From assembly GCF_900199585.1 (NCBI RefSeq), contig NZ_FZQY01000010.1, positions 2,591 through 50,515 on the forward strand: DNA of 47,925 bases. The letters run 5' to 3'. Both the position numbers and the translations under genes were made by a program. Below are positions 17,647 to 26,507 of this stretch, piece after piece. Numbering within the stretch: position 1 is the first letter of the stretch; each line of letters opens with the position of its first letter. The DNA is from Helicobacter sp. 'house sparrow 1' (GTDB lineage Bacteria > Campylobacterota > Campylobacteria > Campylobacterales > Helicobacteraceae). Below the pieces are notes generated by a model. It did no database searches and was not told the DNA's origin. It saw only the letters and a program-made list of their open reading frames with translations.

Positions 17647-18046
17647 TGTTCTTGTTTTTTTTATCTTTCATTTATACCAAATCTAGTCACCTTGCAAAAT
17701 AAATTTACTACAAGTAAAAACCACAAAAACTTTATCAACACTTTGCAAAAACTTTTAGAATATGTCAATATCAAATGAAATTACAAGCTAAATTTTAGAA
17801 ATAAACAAAACATTAGTCTAAAGCATATCTCTGTAAAATAAGGTTAAGTAAATCTTATAACTAAAAAAGAAGAAACTCAAGATAAATACAACACTCAAGA
17901 TTTATAAAAACATCCCAATAGAAACTCTTTGACTCATACCCTCAAACAAAGAATAACTCTTTTATACTTTTTCATTTATAGAATTTTTACGATAGAATCT
18001 AGTTTTAACTTTAATTTAGATCAATACAAAACCGTAGGATAATTTT
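17647..18046. other. Spacer between tRNA-Pro and recA
   Basis: Four hundred AT-rich bases with no supportable gene. The first part holds the T-run that probably ends the tRNA transcript; the last part holds the recA promoter. A nine-base direct repeat (ACTCAAGAT at 17875-17883 and 17893-17901) is the only structure noticed. Short minus-strand frames are broken by stops within about 30 codons. Confidence 0.6.
17993..18040 (+). promoter_or_regulatory. recA promoter and ribosome binding site
   Basis: TAGAAT at 17993-17998 is a plausible -10, giving a leader of about 42 bases, and TAGGAT ends at 18040, six bases before the recA ATG. No LexA-type operator is visible, consistent with the absence of a LexA SOS response in Helicobacter. 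Confidence 0.5.
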
Positions 18047-19087
18047 ATGGCTATAGATGAGAGAAAGCAAAAAGCAATAGAGCTTGCTTTAAAACAAATT
18101 GATAAAACTTTTGGCAAGGGAGCGCTAGTTAGACTTGGTGACAAACAAGTAGAGAAAGTTGAAGCAATCTCTACTGGATCCCTGGGTCTTGATATGGCAC
18201 TTGGTATTAATGGAGTTCCTAGAGGAAGAATTATTGAAATATATGGTCCAGAATCAAGTGGAAAAACTACCCTAAGTCTTCAAATCATAGCAGAATGTCA
18301 AAAAAATGGCGGAATCTGTGCTTTTATTGATGCTGAACATGCTCTTGATGTTTATTATGCAAAAAGACTTGGGGTTGATACTGAAAACTTACTAGTTTCT
18401 CAACCTGATAATGGAGAACAAGCTCTTGAAATTCTTGAAACATTAACACGCAGTGGAGCTGTTGATTTGGTTGTTATAGATTCTGTAGCAGCACTCACAC
18501 CAAAAGCTGAAATAGATGGTGATATGGGAGATCAACATGTAGGACTTCAAGCAAGATTGATGAGTCATGCTCTAAGAAAAATTACGGGGGTCTTGCACAA
18601 AATGCAAACCACTTTGATTTTTATCAACCAAATTCGGATGAAGATTGGAATGATGGGATATGGAAGTCCAGAGACTACGACAGGAGGTAATGCACTTAAA
18701 TTTTATGCAAGTGTAAGAATTGATATCAGACGCATTGCAACATTAAAGCAAGCTGAACAACAAATCGGAAATCGCGTCAAAGCAAAGGTAGTAAAAAATA
18801 AAGTAGCCCCACCTTTTAGAGAAGCAGAGTTTGATATTATGTTTGGCGAGGGCATTAGCAAAGAGGGTGAAATTATTGATTATGGAATCAAGCTTGATAT
18901 TATTGATAAAAGTGGTGCTTGGCTAAGCTATGGTGATAAAAAACTAGGACAGGGGAGAGAAAATGCAAAGCTTTTCTTGAAAGACAATCCACCTTTAGCA
19001 AATGAAATCACACAAAAAATTAAAGAGCAAATTGGTGCAACTGATGAGATTCTTCCATTACCAGAAGCTCCAAATGAAGATTTATAA
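18047..19087 (+). CDS. recA: Recombinase RecA
   Basis: RecA drives homologous pairing and strand exchange. The 346-residue protein has Walker [10 protein letters not shown] (67-75), the Walker B segment [11 protein letters not shown], the L1 region [16 protein letters not shown] and L2 [22 protein letters not shown], all intact. The acidic C-terminal tail ([13 protein letters not shown]) is present. It lies 22 bases before eno in the order recA-eno seen in H. pylori. Confidence 0.99.
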   Translation: MAIDERKQKAIELALKQIDKTFGKGALVRLGDKQVEKVEAISTGSLGLDMALGINGVPRGRIIEIYGPESSGKTTLSLQIIAECQKNGGICAFIDAEHALDVYYAKRLGVDTENLLVSQPDNGEQALEILETLTRSGAVDLVVIDSVAALTPKAEIDGDMGDQHVGLQARLMSHALRKITGVLHKMQTTLIFINQIRMKIGMMGYGSPETTTGGNALKFYASVRIDIRRIATLKQAEQQIGNRVKAKVVKNKVAPPFREAEFDIMFGEGISKEGEIIDYGIKLDIIDKSGAWLSYGDKKLGQGRENAKLFLKDNPPLANEITQKIKEQIGATDEILPLPEAPNEDL

Positions 19088-19109
19088 CTAAGTTTTGAAG
19101 GATATATAA

Positions 19110-20381
19110 ATGGTTTATATTGAGAATATTTCGGCAAAAGAAGTGATGGATAGCAGAGGGAATCCTACTGTTATGGCAAGTGTTTTATTATCAGATGGGA
19201 CAATGCAAAGTGCAATTGTTCCAAGCGGTGCTAGTACAGGAAAAAGAGAGGCTTTAGAACTAAGAGATGGTGATAGCAAAAGATTTTTAGGGAAAGGTGT
19301 CTTGAAGGCTTGTGAAAATATTGAGACAACTATTGCAAATAACCTTATTGGTTTAGATCCTTATGATCAAAGTGCAATTGATGCTCTTTTACAAGAGCTA
19401 GATGGGACACAAAATTATAGCAATCTTGGTGCAAATGCAACCCTTGGAGTTAGTATGGCAATTGCAAGGGCAAGTGCTTCTAGTCTGGGGATTCCTTTGT
19501 ATCGCTATTTAGGTGGTGCAAATGCACTAACTTTGCCTGTTCCGATGTTAAATATCATTAATGGTGGATCTCACGCTGATAACACAGTAGATTTTCAAGA
19601 GTATATGATTATGCCAATAGGTTTTGATAGCTTTAGCCAATCTCTTAGGGCAAGTGCTGAAATCTATCAACATCTAAAAATTATCCTTAAAGATCTTAAG
19701 CACATTACAAGTATTGGTGATGAAGGTGGTTTTGCACCCAATTTGAAAAATAATGAAGAGCCTATAGAAATTATTTTAAGAGCTATAGAAAAAGCTGGAT
19801 ACAGACCTTCTGAGGATATTGGAATTGCTCTTGATGTAGCAAGCAGTGAATTTGTAGAAAATGGTATTTATCACCTCAAGGGTGAAAATAAAAAATTAAC
19901 CTCAGAAGAACTTATAGAATATTATGAAAGACTTATAAATAAATATCCTATCCTTTCAATTGAAGATGGATTAAGTGAAGATGATTGGCAAGGTTGGGAA
20001 TTACTTACAAAGCGCTTAGGAAACAAGATTCAACTTGTAGGAGATGATCTTTTTGTGACAAACAAAGCGATTTTACAGGAAGGAATTGATAAGCATATTG
20101 CCAATGCAATTTTAATTAAACCAAATCAAATTGGGACAGTTAGTCAGACAATGCAAACAGTAAGATTGGCTCAAAGAAGTAATTATAAGTGCATTATGAG
20201 TCATCGCAGTGGTGAAAGTGAGGATGCTTTCATTGCTGATTTTGCAGTTGCTCTTAATACTGGTGAAATTAAAACTGGTTCTACTGCAAGAAGTGAGAGA
20301 ATTGCAAAATATAACCGCTTGCTTGAAATTGAAAAAGAAATTGCTAAACCTGATTTTATAGGAAAGGCTCTATTTAGATAG
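19110..20381 (+). CDS. eno: Enolase
   Basis: Enolase interconverts 2-phosphoglycerate and phosphoenolpyruvate and often joins the RNA degradosome. The 423-residue protein begins with the typical [20 protein letters not shown]. It carries GGSHADN, the metal-binding segments [11 protein letters not shown] and [11 protein letters not shown], and the catalytic lysine region [10 protein letters not shown] followed by [17 protein letters not shown] precedes the ATG. The stop overlaps the next start by one base (TAGTG). Confidence 0.98.
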   Translation: MVYIENISAKEVMDSRGNPTVMASVLLSDGTMQSAIVPSGASTGKREALELRDGDSKRFLGKGVLKACENIETTIANNLIGLDPYDQSAIDALLQELDGTQNYSNLGANATLGVSMAIARASASSLGIPLYRYLGGANALTLPVPMLNIINGGSHADNTVDFQEYMIMPIGFDSFSQSLRASAEIYQHLKIILKDLKHITSIGDEGGFAPNLKNNEEPIEIILRAIEKAGYRPSEDIGIALDVASSEFVENGIYHLKGENKKLTSEELIEYYERLINKYPILSIEDGLSEDDWQGWELLTKRLGNKIQLVGDDLFVTNKAILQEGIDKHIANAILIKPNQIGTVSQTMQTVRLAQRSNYKCIMSHRSGESEDAFIADFAVALNTGEIKTGSTARSERIAKYNRLLEIEKEIAKPDFIGKALFR

Positions 20382-20626
20382 TGAAAGATTTATTTTTTAA
20401 TTTTTTACATCTTTTACACAAAAAAAGGGTTTTTATCATCTTATTTGTATTTTTTTTTGGTTTAAGCACTTATGCGATGATATTAGCATTTGGAAAGCAG
20501 TCTTTTAGTGTATTATCCCATAATAAGGATGTCGAAAAAAAACTTAAGGATGACATCCTAAAATTGCAACTTGAAAATTCAAAAATTCAAAAAAAGCTTT
20601 TTGAAATCAAAGGATTAGAGCCATGA
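20381..20626 (+). CDS. DivIC/FtsB-like septum protein
   Basis: The 81-residue protein has a short cytosolic N terminus, one membrane segment (about residues 14-34, VFIILFVFFFGLSTYAMIL) and a coiled coil (about 45-78, DVEKKLKDDILKLQLENSKIQKKLFEI). This is the architecture of DivIC/FtsB cell-division proteins, which complex with FtsL in the septum. FtsB is often encoded beside eno, which strengthens the call. It starts at GTG inside the eno stop and overlaps the next gene by four bases. Confidence 0.75.
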   Translation: MKDLFFNFLHLLHKKRVFIILFVFFFGLSTYAMILAFGKQSFSVLSHNKDVEKKLKDDILKLQLENSKIQKKLFEIKGLEP

Positions 20627-21216
20627 AAAAAATATTCTTTTTTCTTTTTTGTTGTCTATTGCTTGGAGCTAGAGAAAACCCTTTTGAATCTCTTTCATCT
20701 CCAAACACAGACACCCAACTTAACAACAAACGAGATGATAAAATCTTTGAAAATTTTGATTTTAAGCTTCCATCCACAGCCAGAATATTAAAAGAAATAA
20801 AAATTGTCTATCAAAATATTGATGGAAGTCTTGAGGAAAAAACTTTAAATATTGATAAAAATATCGACTGGCACTACCCTATCTCCCTAAGTCAAAAGGA
20901 TGCAATTATTAGCAAAGATTCTGATTATATCAGTGCCAATCAAATTATCTTCTTTACCAAAGAGAACAATCTTTTTATCACTACAAATCGCAAATTGCAA
21001 AGAAACTTTATCTTACCTGAACCCTTTAGAATTGTGATTGATTTTGAAAAAAAAGATGGGGACAATGATGATTCTATCTCAATCAATCAAAAATATTTTT
21101 CTTCTATTAATCTGATTAAATACAAAGACTTCTACAGAGCTATTATTACTCTTGATGGTCATTATCAATACAAAATATCAACATCTGATGATGGATACCA
21201 AATTACCCTGCAATAA
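20623..21216 (+). CDS. AMIN-domain periplasmic protein
   Basis: The 197-residue protein has a signal peptide (MKKIFFFLFCCLLLGARE). An AMIN-like domain lies at about residues 120-197 and contains the typical REFRI-type strand LPEPFRIVIDFEKK and the C-terminal DGYQITLQ. AMIN domains bind peptidoglycan or secretin partners. Placement after a DivIC-like gene suggests an envelope or division role, but no enzymatic domain is attached. The first coding triplets overlap the previous stop (ATGA). Confidence 0.72.
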   Translation: MKKIFFFLFCCLLLGARENPFESLSSPNTDTQLNNKRDDKIFENFDFKLPSTARILKEIKIVYQNIDGSLEEKTLNIDKNIDWHYPISLSQKDAIISKDSDYISANQIIFFTKENNLFITTNRKLQRNFILPEPFRIVIDFEKKDGDNDDSISINQKYFSSINLIKYKDFYRAIITLDGHYQYKISTSDDGYQITLQ

Positions 21217-21709
21217 TAATATTGTTTTAATAGGTTTTATGGGTAGTGGAAAAAGTTCTATTGGATTAGCACTAGCAAAATCCATAGATTACACCTTTAT
21301 AGATTCTGATACTTTCATCACTCAACAAAAAAAAATGACTATTCCTCAGATATTTCAATACTATGGTGAAGAATATTTTAGAAAATTAGAATCTAATTTT
21401 ATTCTTCAACATCAAAATATCAAACAAACTGTTATTGCTACAGGTGGAGGGATGCCCATATTTAATGATGTAAAAAAGTTAGGTTATGTTTTTTTTCTAA
21501 AGGCTACATTTAAAACTATCTACAATAGAATCCATTCTTCACAAGATAGGCCACTCTTTAAGGATAAAAAGGCACTTTACCAGCTTTTTATAAAACGCCA
21601 AGATATCTATAGGACAAAAAGCAATTTTATCATTGATACAGAAAAAGGTATTCAAAATAGTATAAATCAGATTAGGGAGAAAATAAAAAACCTCTCCCCA
21701 GATACTTAG
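21188..21709 (+). CDS. aroK: Shikimate kinase
   Basis: AroK phosphorylates shikimate at the 3-OH using ATP. The P-loop GFMGSGKSS, the substrate-binding FIDSDTFI, ATGGGMPIF and the lid arginine in QDRPLF are all present. The open frame begins further upstream, but the family normally starts only a few residues before VLIGFMGSGKS, so the ATG pair at 21188/21191 is preferred, giving 173 residues. No strong ribosome binding site is seen. It overlaps the AMIN gene, and its last 20 bases overlap the SRP RNA gene on the other strand. Confidence 0.9.
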   Translation: MMDTKLPCNNNIVLIGFMGSGKSSIGLALAKSIDYTFIDSDTFITQQKKMTIPQIFQYYGEEYFRKLESNFILQHQNIKQTVIATGGGMPIFNDVKKLGYVFFLKATFKTIYNRIHSSQDRPLFKDKKALYQLFIKRQDIYRTKSNFIIDTEKGIQNSINQIREKIKNLSPDT

Positions 21710-21795
21710 GGCACATAGAAACAAAAGGTGCTCTGCTGTGTTCCCACCCTGAAGCTTTGTCTTTAATTTCCATTGCATAAGTCTAGGAAAAGGCA
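21690..21795 (-). ncRNA. ffs: Signal recognition particle RNA (4.5S type)
   Basis: On the minus strand, the core CAGG-GTG-GGAA-CAC-AGCAG reproduces the universally conserved SRP helix 8: a GGAA tetraloop on a short stem, flanked by CAGG on the 5' side and AGCAG on the 3' side, which bind Ffh. Outer pairings are also present: ACAAAG with CTTTGT, CTTA with TAAG, AGA with TCT, and CCTTTTCC with GGGGAGAGG closing the molecule. A run of six T follows immediately and would terminate transcription. Ends are approximate. The RNA acts with Ffh to target membrane proteins. Confidence 0.9.
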
Positions 21796-21801
21796 AGGAA
21801 G

Positions 21802-21807
21802 ATTATA
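21802..21807 (-). promoter_or_regulatory. SRP RNA promoter (-10)
   Basis: TGT-TATAAT reads toward the SRP RNA with the hexamer at 21807-21802, seven bases before the predicted 5' end near 21795. It is a consensus extended -10. Confidence 0.7.
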
Positions 21808-21906
21808 ACACAATTTTATTTCACTAAAAATAAAACTCTTTAAAAAAGCAGACTTATATTAAAAAAATATTTAATATATAAAAAGTTCTAAAGTCTATTT
21901 TTTAAA

Positions 21907-21923
21907 AAACACATATTGTGTTT
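21907..21923 (+). promoter_or_regulatory. Palindrome upstream of metN, candidate operator
   Basis: AAACACA-TAT-TGTGTTT is a perfect 7-3-7 inverted repeat, 45 bases before the metN start codon. TAAAAT hexamers at 21930-21935 and 21936-21941 could be the -10, which would put the palindrome over the -35 region, a common repressor position. No regulator is encoded nearby. Confidence 0.45.
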
Positions 21924-21941
21924 ACTTTTTAAAATTAAAAT

Positions 21942-21964
21942 AACCCCATTTAAGAAGCGGGGTT
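21942..21964 (+). promoter_or_regulatory. Hairpin touching the metN start
   Basis: AACCCC (21942-21947) pairs with GGGGTT (21959-21964) across an 11-base loop containing AAGAAG, the only Shine-Dalgarno-like stretch before metN. The stem ends four bases before the GTG start. It could be an attenuator, a translational control hairpin or a weak terminator. It does not resemble a SAM riboswitch. Confidence 0.35.
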
Positions 21965-21968
21965 TTAA

Positions 21969-22967
21969 GTGATTAGGCTTGAAAACATAGAAAAATTTTA
22001 TTCCAATGGCTTTTGTGCGATAAAAAAGCTGGATCTTGAAATTGAAAGAGGGGATGTTTTTGGTATTGTTGGCTACTCTGGTGCTGGTAAATCTACACTT
22101 ATTCGCCTTATCAATCGCTTAGAACTACCCACGAAAGGAAAAGTTTTTATCCAAGGGCAAAATATCTTAGATTTAAATGAATCACAGTTGCGAAAGCAAA
22201 GACAAAAAATTGGAATGATTTTTCAACATTTCAATCTACTCTCATCAAAAAATGTATTTGAAAATGTTGCTCTTGCATTGCATGTTGCTAAATGGAAAAA
22301 GGATTTGATAGAAAAAAGAGTATTGGAACTACTCAATCTAGTAGGTCTCAATGATAAAAGATCTTTCTATCCAAGTCAGCTTAGTGGAGGGCAAAAACAG
22401 CGTGTAGCAATTGCAAGAGCACTGGCCAACTATCCCGACATATTATTATGTGATGAGGCTACAAGTGCCCTAGACATCAAAACCACTAAAGACATTCTTA
22501 GGCTGTTGCAAGAAATTCAACAAAAGCTTCAAATTACTGTTGTTTTAATTACTCATCAAATGGAGATAGTTCGATCTATCTGCAATAAAGTTTGCGTAAT
22601 AGATAAGGGTGAAATAGTTGAAAAGGGTTTTGTAAAAGATGTATTTTTTCATCCCAAACATCCAGTTACAAAAGAACTCATTCAATCATTATTTCATCAA
22701 GAGCAAGATTCAGTAGAAAATAATACCTTGGATAAAAATGTCTATGAGTTTGTTTTTTTAGATAAAAATCAAGATAAACCTATTATTTCTCAAGCAATTA
22801 AAAAATTTGATATTGATGTCAATGTACTCTATGCTGGTTATACTCATTTTTCAGCTGATACTTTTGGCCATATGATTTTAAAACTTAGCGGATCACAGGT
22901 CTTAGAATCTCTTGATTGGTTTAAAAAACAAAATATCGAAATTATTTTAAGGAATGAAAGTGTTTAA
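21969..22967 (+). CDS. metN: Methionine ABC transporter ATP-binding protein
   Basis: MetN powers methionine import. The 332-residue protein has Walker A GYSGAGKST, the Q-loop MIFQHFNLLSS, signature LSGGQKQR, Walker B ILLCDEATSALD and the switch histidine in VLITHQ. The last 80 residues form an ACT-like NIL domain, which senses internal methionine and inhibits transport in this family; its presence separates MetN from other importers. It starts at GTG with poor ribosome binding site quality. It overlaps metI. Confidence 0.95.
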   Translation: MIRLENIEKFYSNGFCAIKKLDLEIERGDVFGIVGYSGAGKSTLIRLINRLELPTKGKVFIQGQNILDLNESQLRKQRQKIGMIFQHFNLLSSKNVFENVALALHVAKWKKDLIEKRVLELLNLVGLNDKRSFYPSQLSGGQKQRVAIARALANYPDILLCDEATSALDIKTTKDILRLLQEIQQKLQITVVLITHQMEIVRSICNKVCVIDKGEIVEKGFVKDVFFHPKHPVTKELIQSLFHQEQDSVENNTLDKNVYEFVFLDKNQDKPIISQAIKKFDIDVNVLYAGYTHFSADTFGHMILKLSGSQVLESLDWFKKQNIEIILRNESV

Positions 22968-23610
22968 TTTATTATTAGAAGGCACTTTAGAAACTATTTT
23001 TATGGTGTTTGGTTCTTCTTTATTAGCAGTGATATTTGGACTACCTCTTGGAATTTTTCTTTTTATCACACAAAAAGAATCTATTCTTCCTATGCCAAAT
23101 CTTAATAGAGCTATAGGAAGCATTGTCAATATTATACGATCATTTCCATTTATCATTTTAATTGTCCTTCTTTTACCCATATCAAGATTTTTAATTGGGA
23201 CAAGTATTGGGGTGGGTGCTGCAATTGTTTCATTATCCATTGCTGCAATTCCATTTGTAGCAAGATTGTTTGAAGGTGCTCTATCAGAAGTAGATAGAGG
23301 AATTATTGAAGCAAACCTTAGTCTTGGTGCTACTAAATTAACACTAATTAGAGTTATCGTAGATGAAACCCTACCCTCCTTAATCAATGCTCTAACAATT
23401 GCAGTTATTTCTATTGTGGGTTATTCTGCTATGGCCGGGGTATTAGGTGCTGGAGGGTTGGGAGATTTGGCAATCCGTATTGGTTTTCAATCCAATAAAC
23501 CAGACATATTGTTCTCTACAGTTTTTATTATGATTGTTTTAGTGCAATGTATTCAATTTCTTGGTGATTGGGTTGTTTATAAAATTAAAAATAAGAGAGG
23601 AATAAAATGA
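22960..23610 (+). CDS. metI: Methionine ABC transporter permease
   Basis: MetI is the channel subunit, about 216 residues with five hydrophobic segments. The EAA loop reads EANLSLGATKLTLIRVIVDE, the MetN-contact region. An ATG at 22954 is possible, but AAGGA (22949-22953) abuts it directly, whereas the in-frame GTG at 22960 has a six-base spacing, so GTG is preferred. The gene overlaps metN by eight bases and metQ by four, so the three subunits are translated together. Confidence 0.92.
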   Translation: MFNLLLEGTLETIFMVFGSSLLAVIFGLPLGIFLFITQKESILPMPNLNRAIGSIVNIIRSFPFIILIVLLLPISRFLIGTSIGVGAAIVSLSIAAIPFVARLFEGALSEVDRGIIEANLSLGATKLTLIRVIVDETLPSLINALTIAVISIVGYSAMAGVLGAGGLGDLAIRIGFQSNKPDILFSTVFIMIVLVQCIQFLGDWVVYKIKNKRGIK

Positions 23611-24386
23611 AAAAGATTTTAGTTTTACTTTCAATAATAGTTTTCTTTTTTGGTTGTAAGAATCAGCAAGAATCTGCAACAGAAATTAAAGTTGGGGCAA
23701 CCCCTGTTCCTCATGCCCAAATTCTTGAATTTATTAAACCCTTACTAGAAAAAGAGGGTTTTAGTTTAAAAATTATTCCCTATACAGATTATGTAACACC
23801 AAACTTAGCACTACAAGATAATTTAATTGATGCAAACTTTTTTCAACATCTCCCCTATCTTGAAAAAAGCAACCAAGATAGAAATCTCACACTAGTAAGT
23901 GCTGGCTTGGTTCATATAGAACCCCTTTCTATCTATTCAAAAAAAATTCAACAGCTGAAAAGCTTAAAAGAGGGAGATATTATTGCTATACCCAATGATC
24001 CTAGCAATCTTGCTAGAGCACTAATTTTGTTAGATAATCAAAAAATTATCAAACTACGAGATTCTAAAAATCTTAGCAGCACTGAGCAGGATATCATACA
24101 AAATCCTAAAAAATTGGTCATTAAACCAATGGAGGCAGGTCTCTTGCCAAAAATACTGGATGATGTGGCTTTGGCTGTTATTAATGGAAATTATGCTTTA
24201 CAAGCAAAACTAAAAAATCCTATCTCGCAGGAAGGAAAAGAATCACCCTATGCAAATATAATAGCTGTAAAAAAAGGTAAGGAGGATTCTGCAAAAATTA
24301 AGGCTTTGATGCGTGCAATTCAAAGCGATTCTACTAGGGATTTTATACTCCAAAATTATAATGGAGAAATAATACCCGCATTTTAA
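23607..24386 (+). CDS. metQ: Methionine-binding lipoprotein
   Basis: MetQ captures methionine in the periplasm and passes it to MetNI. The 259-residue precursor has a lipoprotein signal ending in a lipobox (FFFGCKNQQ, Cys17). Family blocks are KVGATPVPHAQILEFIKPLL, IDANFFQHLPYLE, AIPNDPSNLARALILL and VINGNYALQAKL. It overlaps metI by four bases and meets the stop codon of the gene on the opposite strand. Confidence 0.94.
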   Translation: MKKILVLLSIIVFFFGCKNQQESATEIKVGATPVPHAQILEFIKPLLEKEGFSLKIIPYTDYVTPNLALQDNLIDANFFQHLPYLEKSNQDRNLTLVSAGLVHIEPLSIYSKKIQQLKSLKEGDIIAIPNDPSNLARALILLDNQKIIKLRDSKNLSSTEQDIIQNPKKLVIKPMEAGLLPKILDDVALAVINGNYALQAKLKNPISQEGKESPYANIIAVKKGKEDSAKIKALMRAIQSDSTRDFILQNYNGEIIPAF

Positions 24387-25378
24387 AAGATTTTGGCCTT
24401 CATTCGGCCACTAATCTGCTTAGCAACGCTCTCAAACTTGTTGATAAAGAACTTGTTTTGAGAGCCTAGATAGTCCAAAACTTTTTGCAATTCTTCACTA
24501 TTTAGTTCATTCACAGCATTGATGCAAGCCATGTCAAATTCGCTATCACTTGCCATCAAAATACTCTCTTCTAATATCTTAATATGCTTAAGAATAAGTT
24601 TTTTACTCTGTTCTTCCTTGTGTTTTTGTCTTTTTATCTCTTCTTTTAGTTCCAAAAGATTTTTAACTGGCATATGCTTTAATGAATGCTTGGTATAAGA
24701 ATGAGTAAGCTCTAAAACCTCTCTAACCAATTTCATTTTCTCTTCACTATCATCATAAAAAACTTTATAACTCTCCTCAAGCATTTGAGGTTCATAGTTT
24801 TTAAGTAGCAACAGTTTATTTTCGGCCACCTCTTTCATCCTTTGAACTTCTTGCTCATCAAATGACTTTTGATAAACCTTAAATAATAAAGGAATATTAT
24901 TTCGTATTTGTTGATAATACTGCATTAAGGTCATTCTCTCTTCTTGTGGCAATACTTTAAGATTCTTTTCAATTTTTTCTAACCAAACTTCCTGATACTC
25001 ACAGTATTTAATTTTTAAAATCCTCTCAATTGTCAAAAAAGGAATCTTTTTAACCCGACTAAAAATCAAAAATTTTAATTCTTCATAAGGGAATTTTTCA
25101 ATATATTTATCTAATAAAATATAAAGTTTTTTTACATCTGTTTGTATTTCTTCTACTTCCCTACCAATAGTTTGAGATAATGTTATAAACTCTGCATTCT
25201 CTCTTACACCCATTGCCTCAAAAAAATTATTATCAAAGATATCATTTTGATAAAGACATATCTCTTGAGAACAAATTTTTTTATAAAGCTCTAAAATCTC
25301 TTGTTTTTCTTTATTGTCTGTGTCATATCCTCTGGACTGAAGAAAAATTTTCATAGACTTTAAAGAAGGATTATGCAT
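24383..25378 (-). CDS. Uncharacterised charged helical protein
   Basis: I do not recognise this 331-residue protein. It has no signal peptide, membrane segment or catalytic motif. It is rich in Glu, Lys and Leu and is likely mostly helical, with coiled-coil-like stretches at about 230-290 (LELKEEIKRQKHKEEQSKK). It overlaps folP by eight bases and is the last gene of the nudH-lysC-hobA-holB-folP operon, so it is probably co-translated with housekeeping genes. Its end overlaps the metQ stop tail-to-tail by four bases. Solid codon structure and operon placement support a real gene. Confidence 0.75.
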   Translation of the reverse strand: MHNPSLKSMKIFLQSRGYDTDNKEKQEILELYKKICSQEICLYQNDIFDNNFFEAMGVRENAEFITLSQTIGREVEEIQTDVKKLYILLDKYIEKFPYEELKFLIFSRVKKIPFLTIERILKIKYCEYQEVWLEKIEKNLKVLPQEERMTLMQYYQQIRNNIPLLFKVYQKSFDEQEVQRMKEVAENKLLLLKNYEPQMLEESYKVFYDDSEEKMKLVREVLELTHSYTKHSLKHMPVKNLLELKEEIKRQKHKEEQSKKLILKHIKILEESILMASDSEFDMACINAVNELNSEELQKVLDYLGSQNKFFINKFESVAKQISGRMKAKIF

Positions 25379-26507
25379 CTTGGTAGGCCTTATAGATTTT
25401 TAAAAGATCCAAATGCTCCATCTCATCATGAACCCTTAAAATATCTGCTCCATTCTCTAATGCTAAAAGGTGCAGTGCCAATGTACCACTTAGTGCATTT
25501 TTTGCTTCTTTTTTGATAATTTCTTGAATAGTTCGTTTGCGACTTGCGCCCACTAAGATAGGATATCCATACTTTTTAAAATGTCCTAGGTGTTTAATTA
25601 AAGTTAGATTTTGTTGGGTATTTTTTGCAAAACCAAACCCTATATCCAAAACAATATCCCCTATCTTATACTCCAAAAGCTTAGAGATTTTTTGCTTAAA
25701 AAACAAATCTATTTCCTCAAAAAGATTCTGATAAGAAGTAAGTTGCTGCATTTCCTTTGGAGTTCCTCTTGTATGCATTAAAAATACTTTTGCTTGATAC
25801 TCTTTTGCCAAATACATCATTTTTTCATCTGCAAAACCACTTACATCATTAATCCAACAAAAACCATTTTTTAAAGCTTCCCTGGCTACCTCAACATTAT
25901 AGGTATCAATACTAAATTCTTTTTGTTTAAACAGCTGATTTGAAGCAATAAAATGAAAAATTTCCTTCAAGCGATTTTTCTCCTCCATAGGATCTATTAA
26001 ATCACTGCCTGGCCTTGAACTTGCTCCACCAATATCAATAATATCAACCTCTGTTTGCAATAAAGCAGTAATTCTATCTATCGCTCCTTGCACACTCTGC
26101 CTAGAGTCTTGGTAAAAACTATCTGGTGTTACATTTACAACTGCCATAATTTTTGGTTGAAATTTTCTTGGTTTCAAAAAGGCTTGCAATTGAAACGCGA
26201 ATTCCTTTAATCCAAAGGGTTGAATTTTGCACTTCTTAATAATACGATTTATTTGAGATACACTACCAAACAAGATACCATCATAATATTTATCTTTTGC
26301 CAAAATACAATCTCTTGGAGTTGCAAAATCACCCCCAACACTTATAGCCTCTTGTTTTAATATCATCGTAGCTGATAAAGACAAGCCAAAGACCTTAAAA
26401 GCAAGAATCTCTGACTTATCACTCATAATCTTCCTGCCAAAACTATCACTTTGGATTTCTTCAATTGCCTGATGGCAAAAATCTCTATTGATTTGTTGTA
26501 TATACAT
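25371..26507 (-). CDS. folP: Dihydropteroate synthase with N-terminal extension
   Basis: FolP joins para-aminobenzoate to the pterin in folate synthesis. The DHPS core runs from about residue 117 to the end: MAVVNVTPDSFYQDSR, DIGGASSRPGSD, FSIDTYN, INDVSGF, DIGFGFAKNTQQN and VGASRKRTI. The first 116 residues are an extra domain not found in most bacteria but present in H. pylori's 380-residue FolP; its role is unknown. It overlaps holB by 23 bases and the next gene by eight. Confidence 0.94.
   Translation of the reverse strand: MYIQQINRDFCHQAIEEIQSDSFGRKIMSDKSEILAFKVFGLSLSATMILKQEAISVGGDFATPRDCILAKDKYYDGILFGSVSQINRIIKKCKIQPFGLKEFAFQLQAFLKPRKFQPKIMAVVNVTPDSFYQDSRQSVQGAIDRITALLQTEVDIIDIGGASSRPGSDLIDPMEEKNRLKEIFHFIASNQLFKQKEFSIDTYNVEVAREALKNGFCWINDVSGFADEKMMYLAKEYQAKVFLMHTRGTPKEMQQLTSYQNLFEEIDLFFKQKISKLLEYKIGDIVLDIGFGFAKNTQQNLTLIKHLGHFKKYGYPILVGASRKRTIQEIIKKEAKNALSGTLALHLLALENGADILRVHDEMEHLDLLKIYKAYQDA

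Noticed and set aside
17647-18046. SOS (LexA) box or a small gene upstream of recA
   Set aside because: No LexA-type palindrome was found, and all frames in the spacer are broken within about 30 codons.
21539-21796. An 85-codon minus-strand frame opposite the end of aroK
   Set aside because: It coincides with the SRP RNA, has no ribosome binding site, and its translation is not protein-like.
21942-21964. SAM riboswitch upstream of metN
   Set aside because: Only one short hairpin is present; none of the conserved multi-helix cores of SAM riboswitches can be seen in the leader.
22947-23387. A 146-codon minus-strand frame opposite metI
   Set aside because: It is the reverse reading of a strongly conserved membrane permease; no ribosome binding site and no recognisable family.
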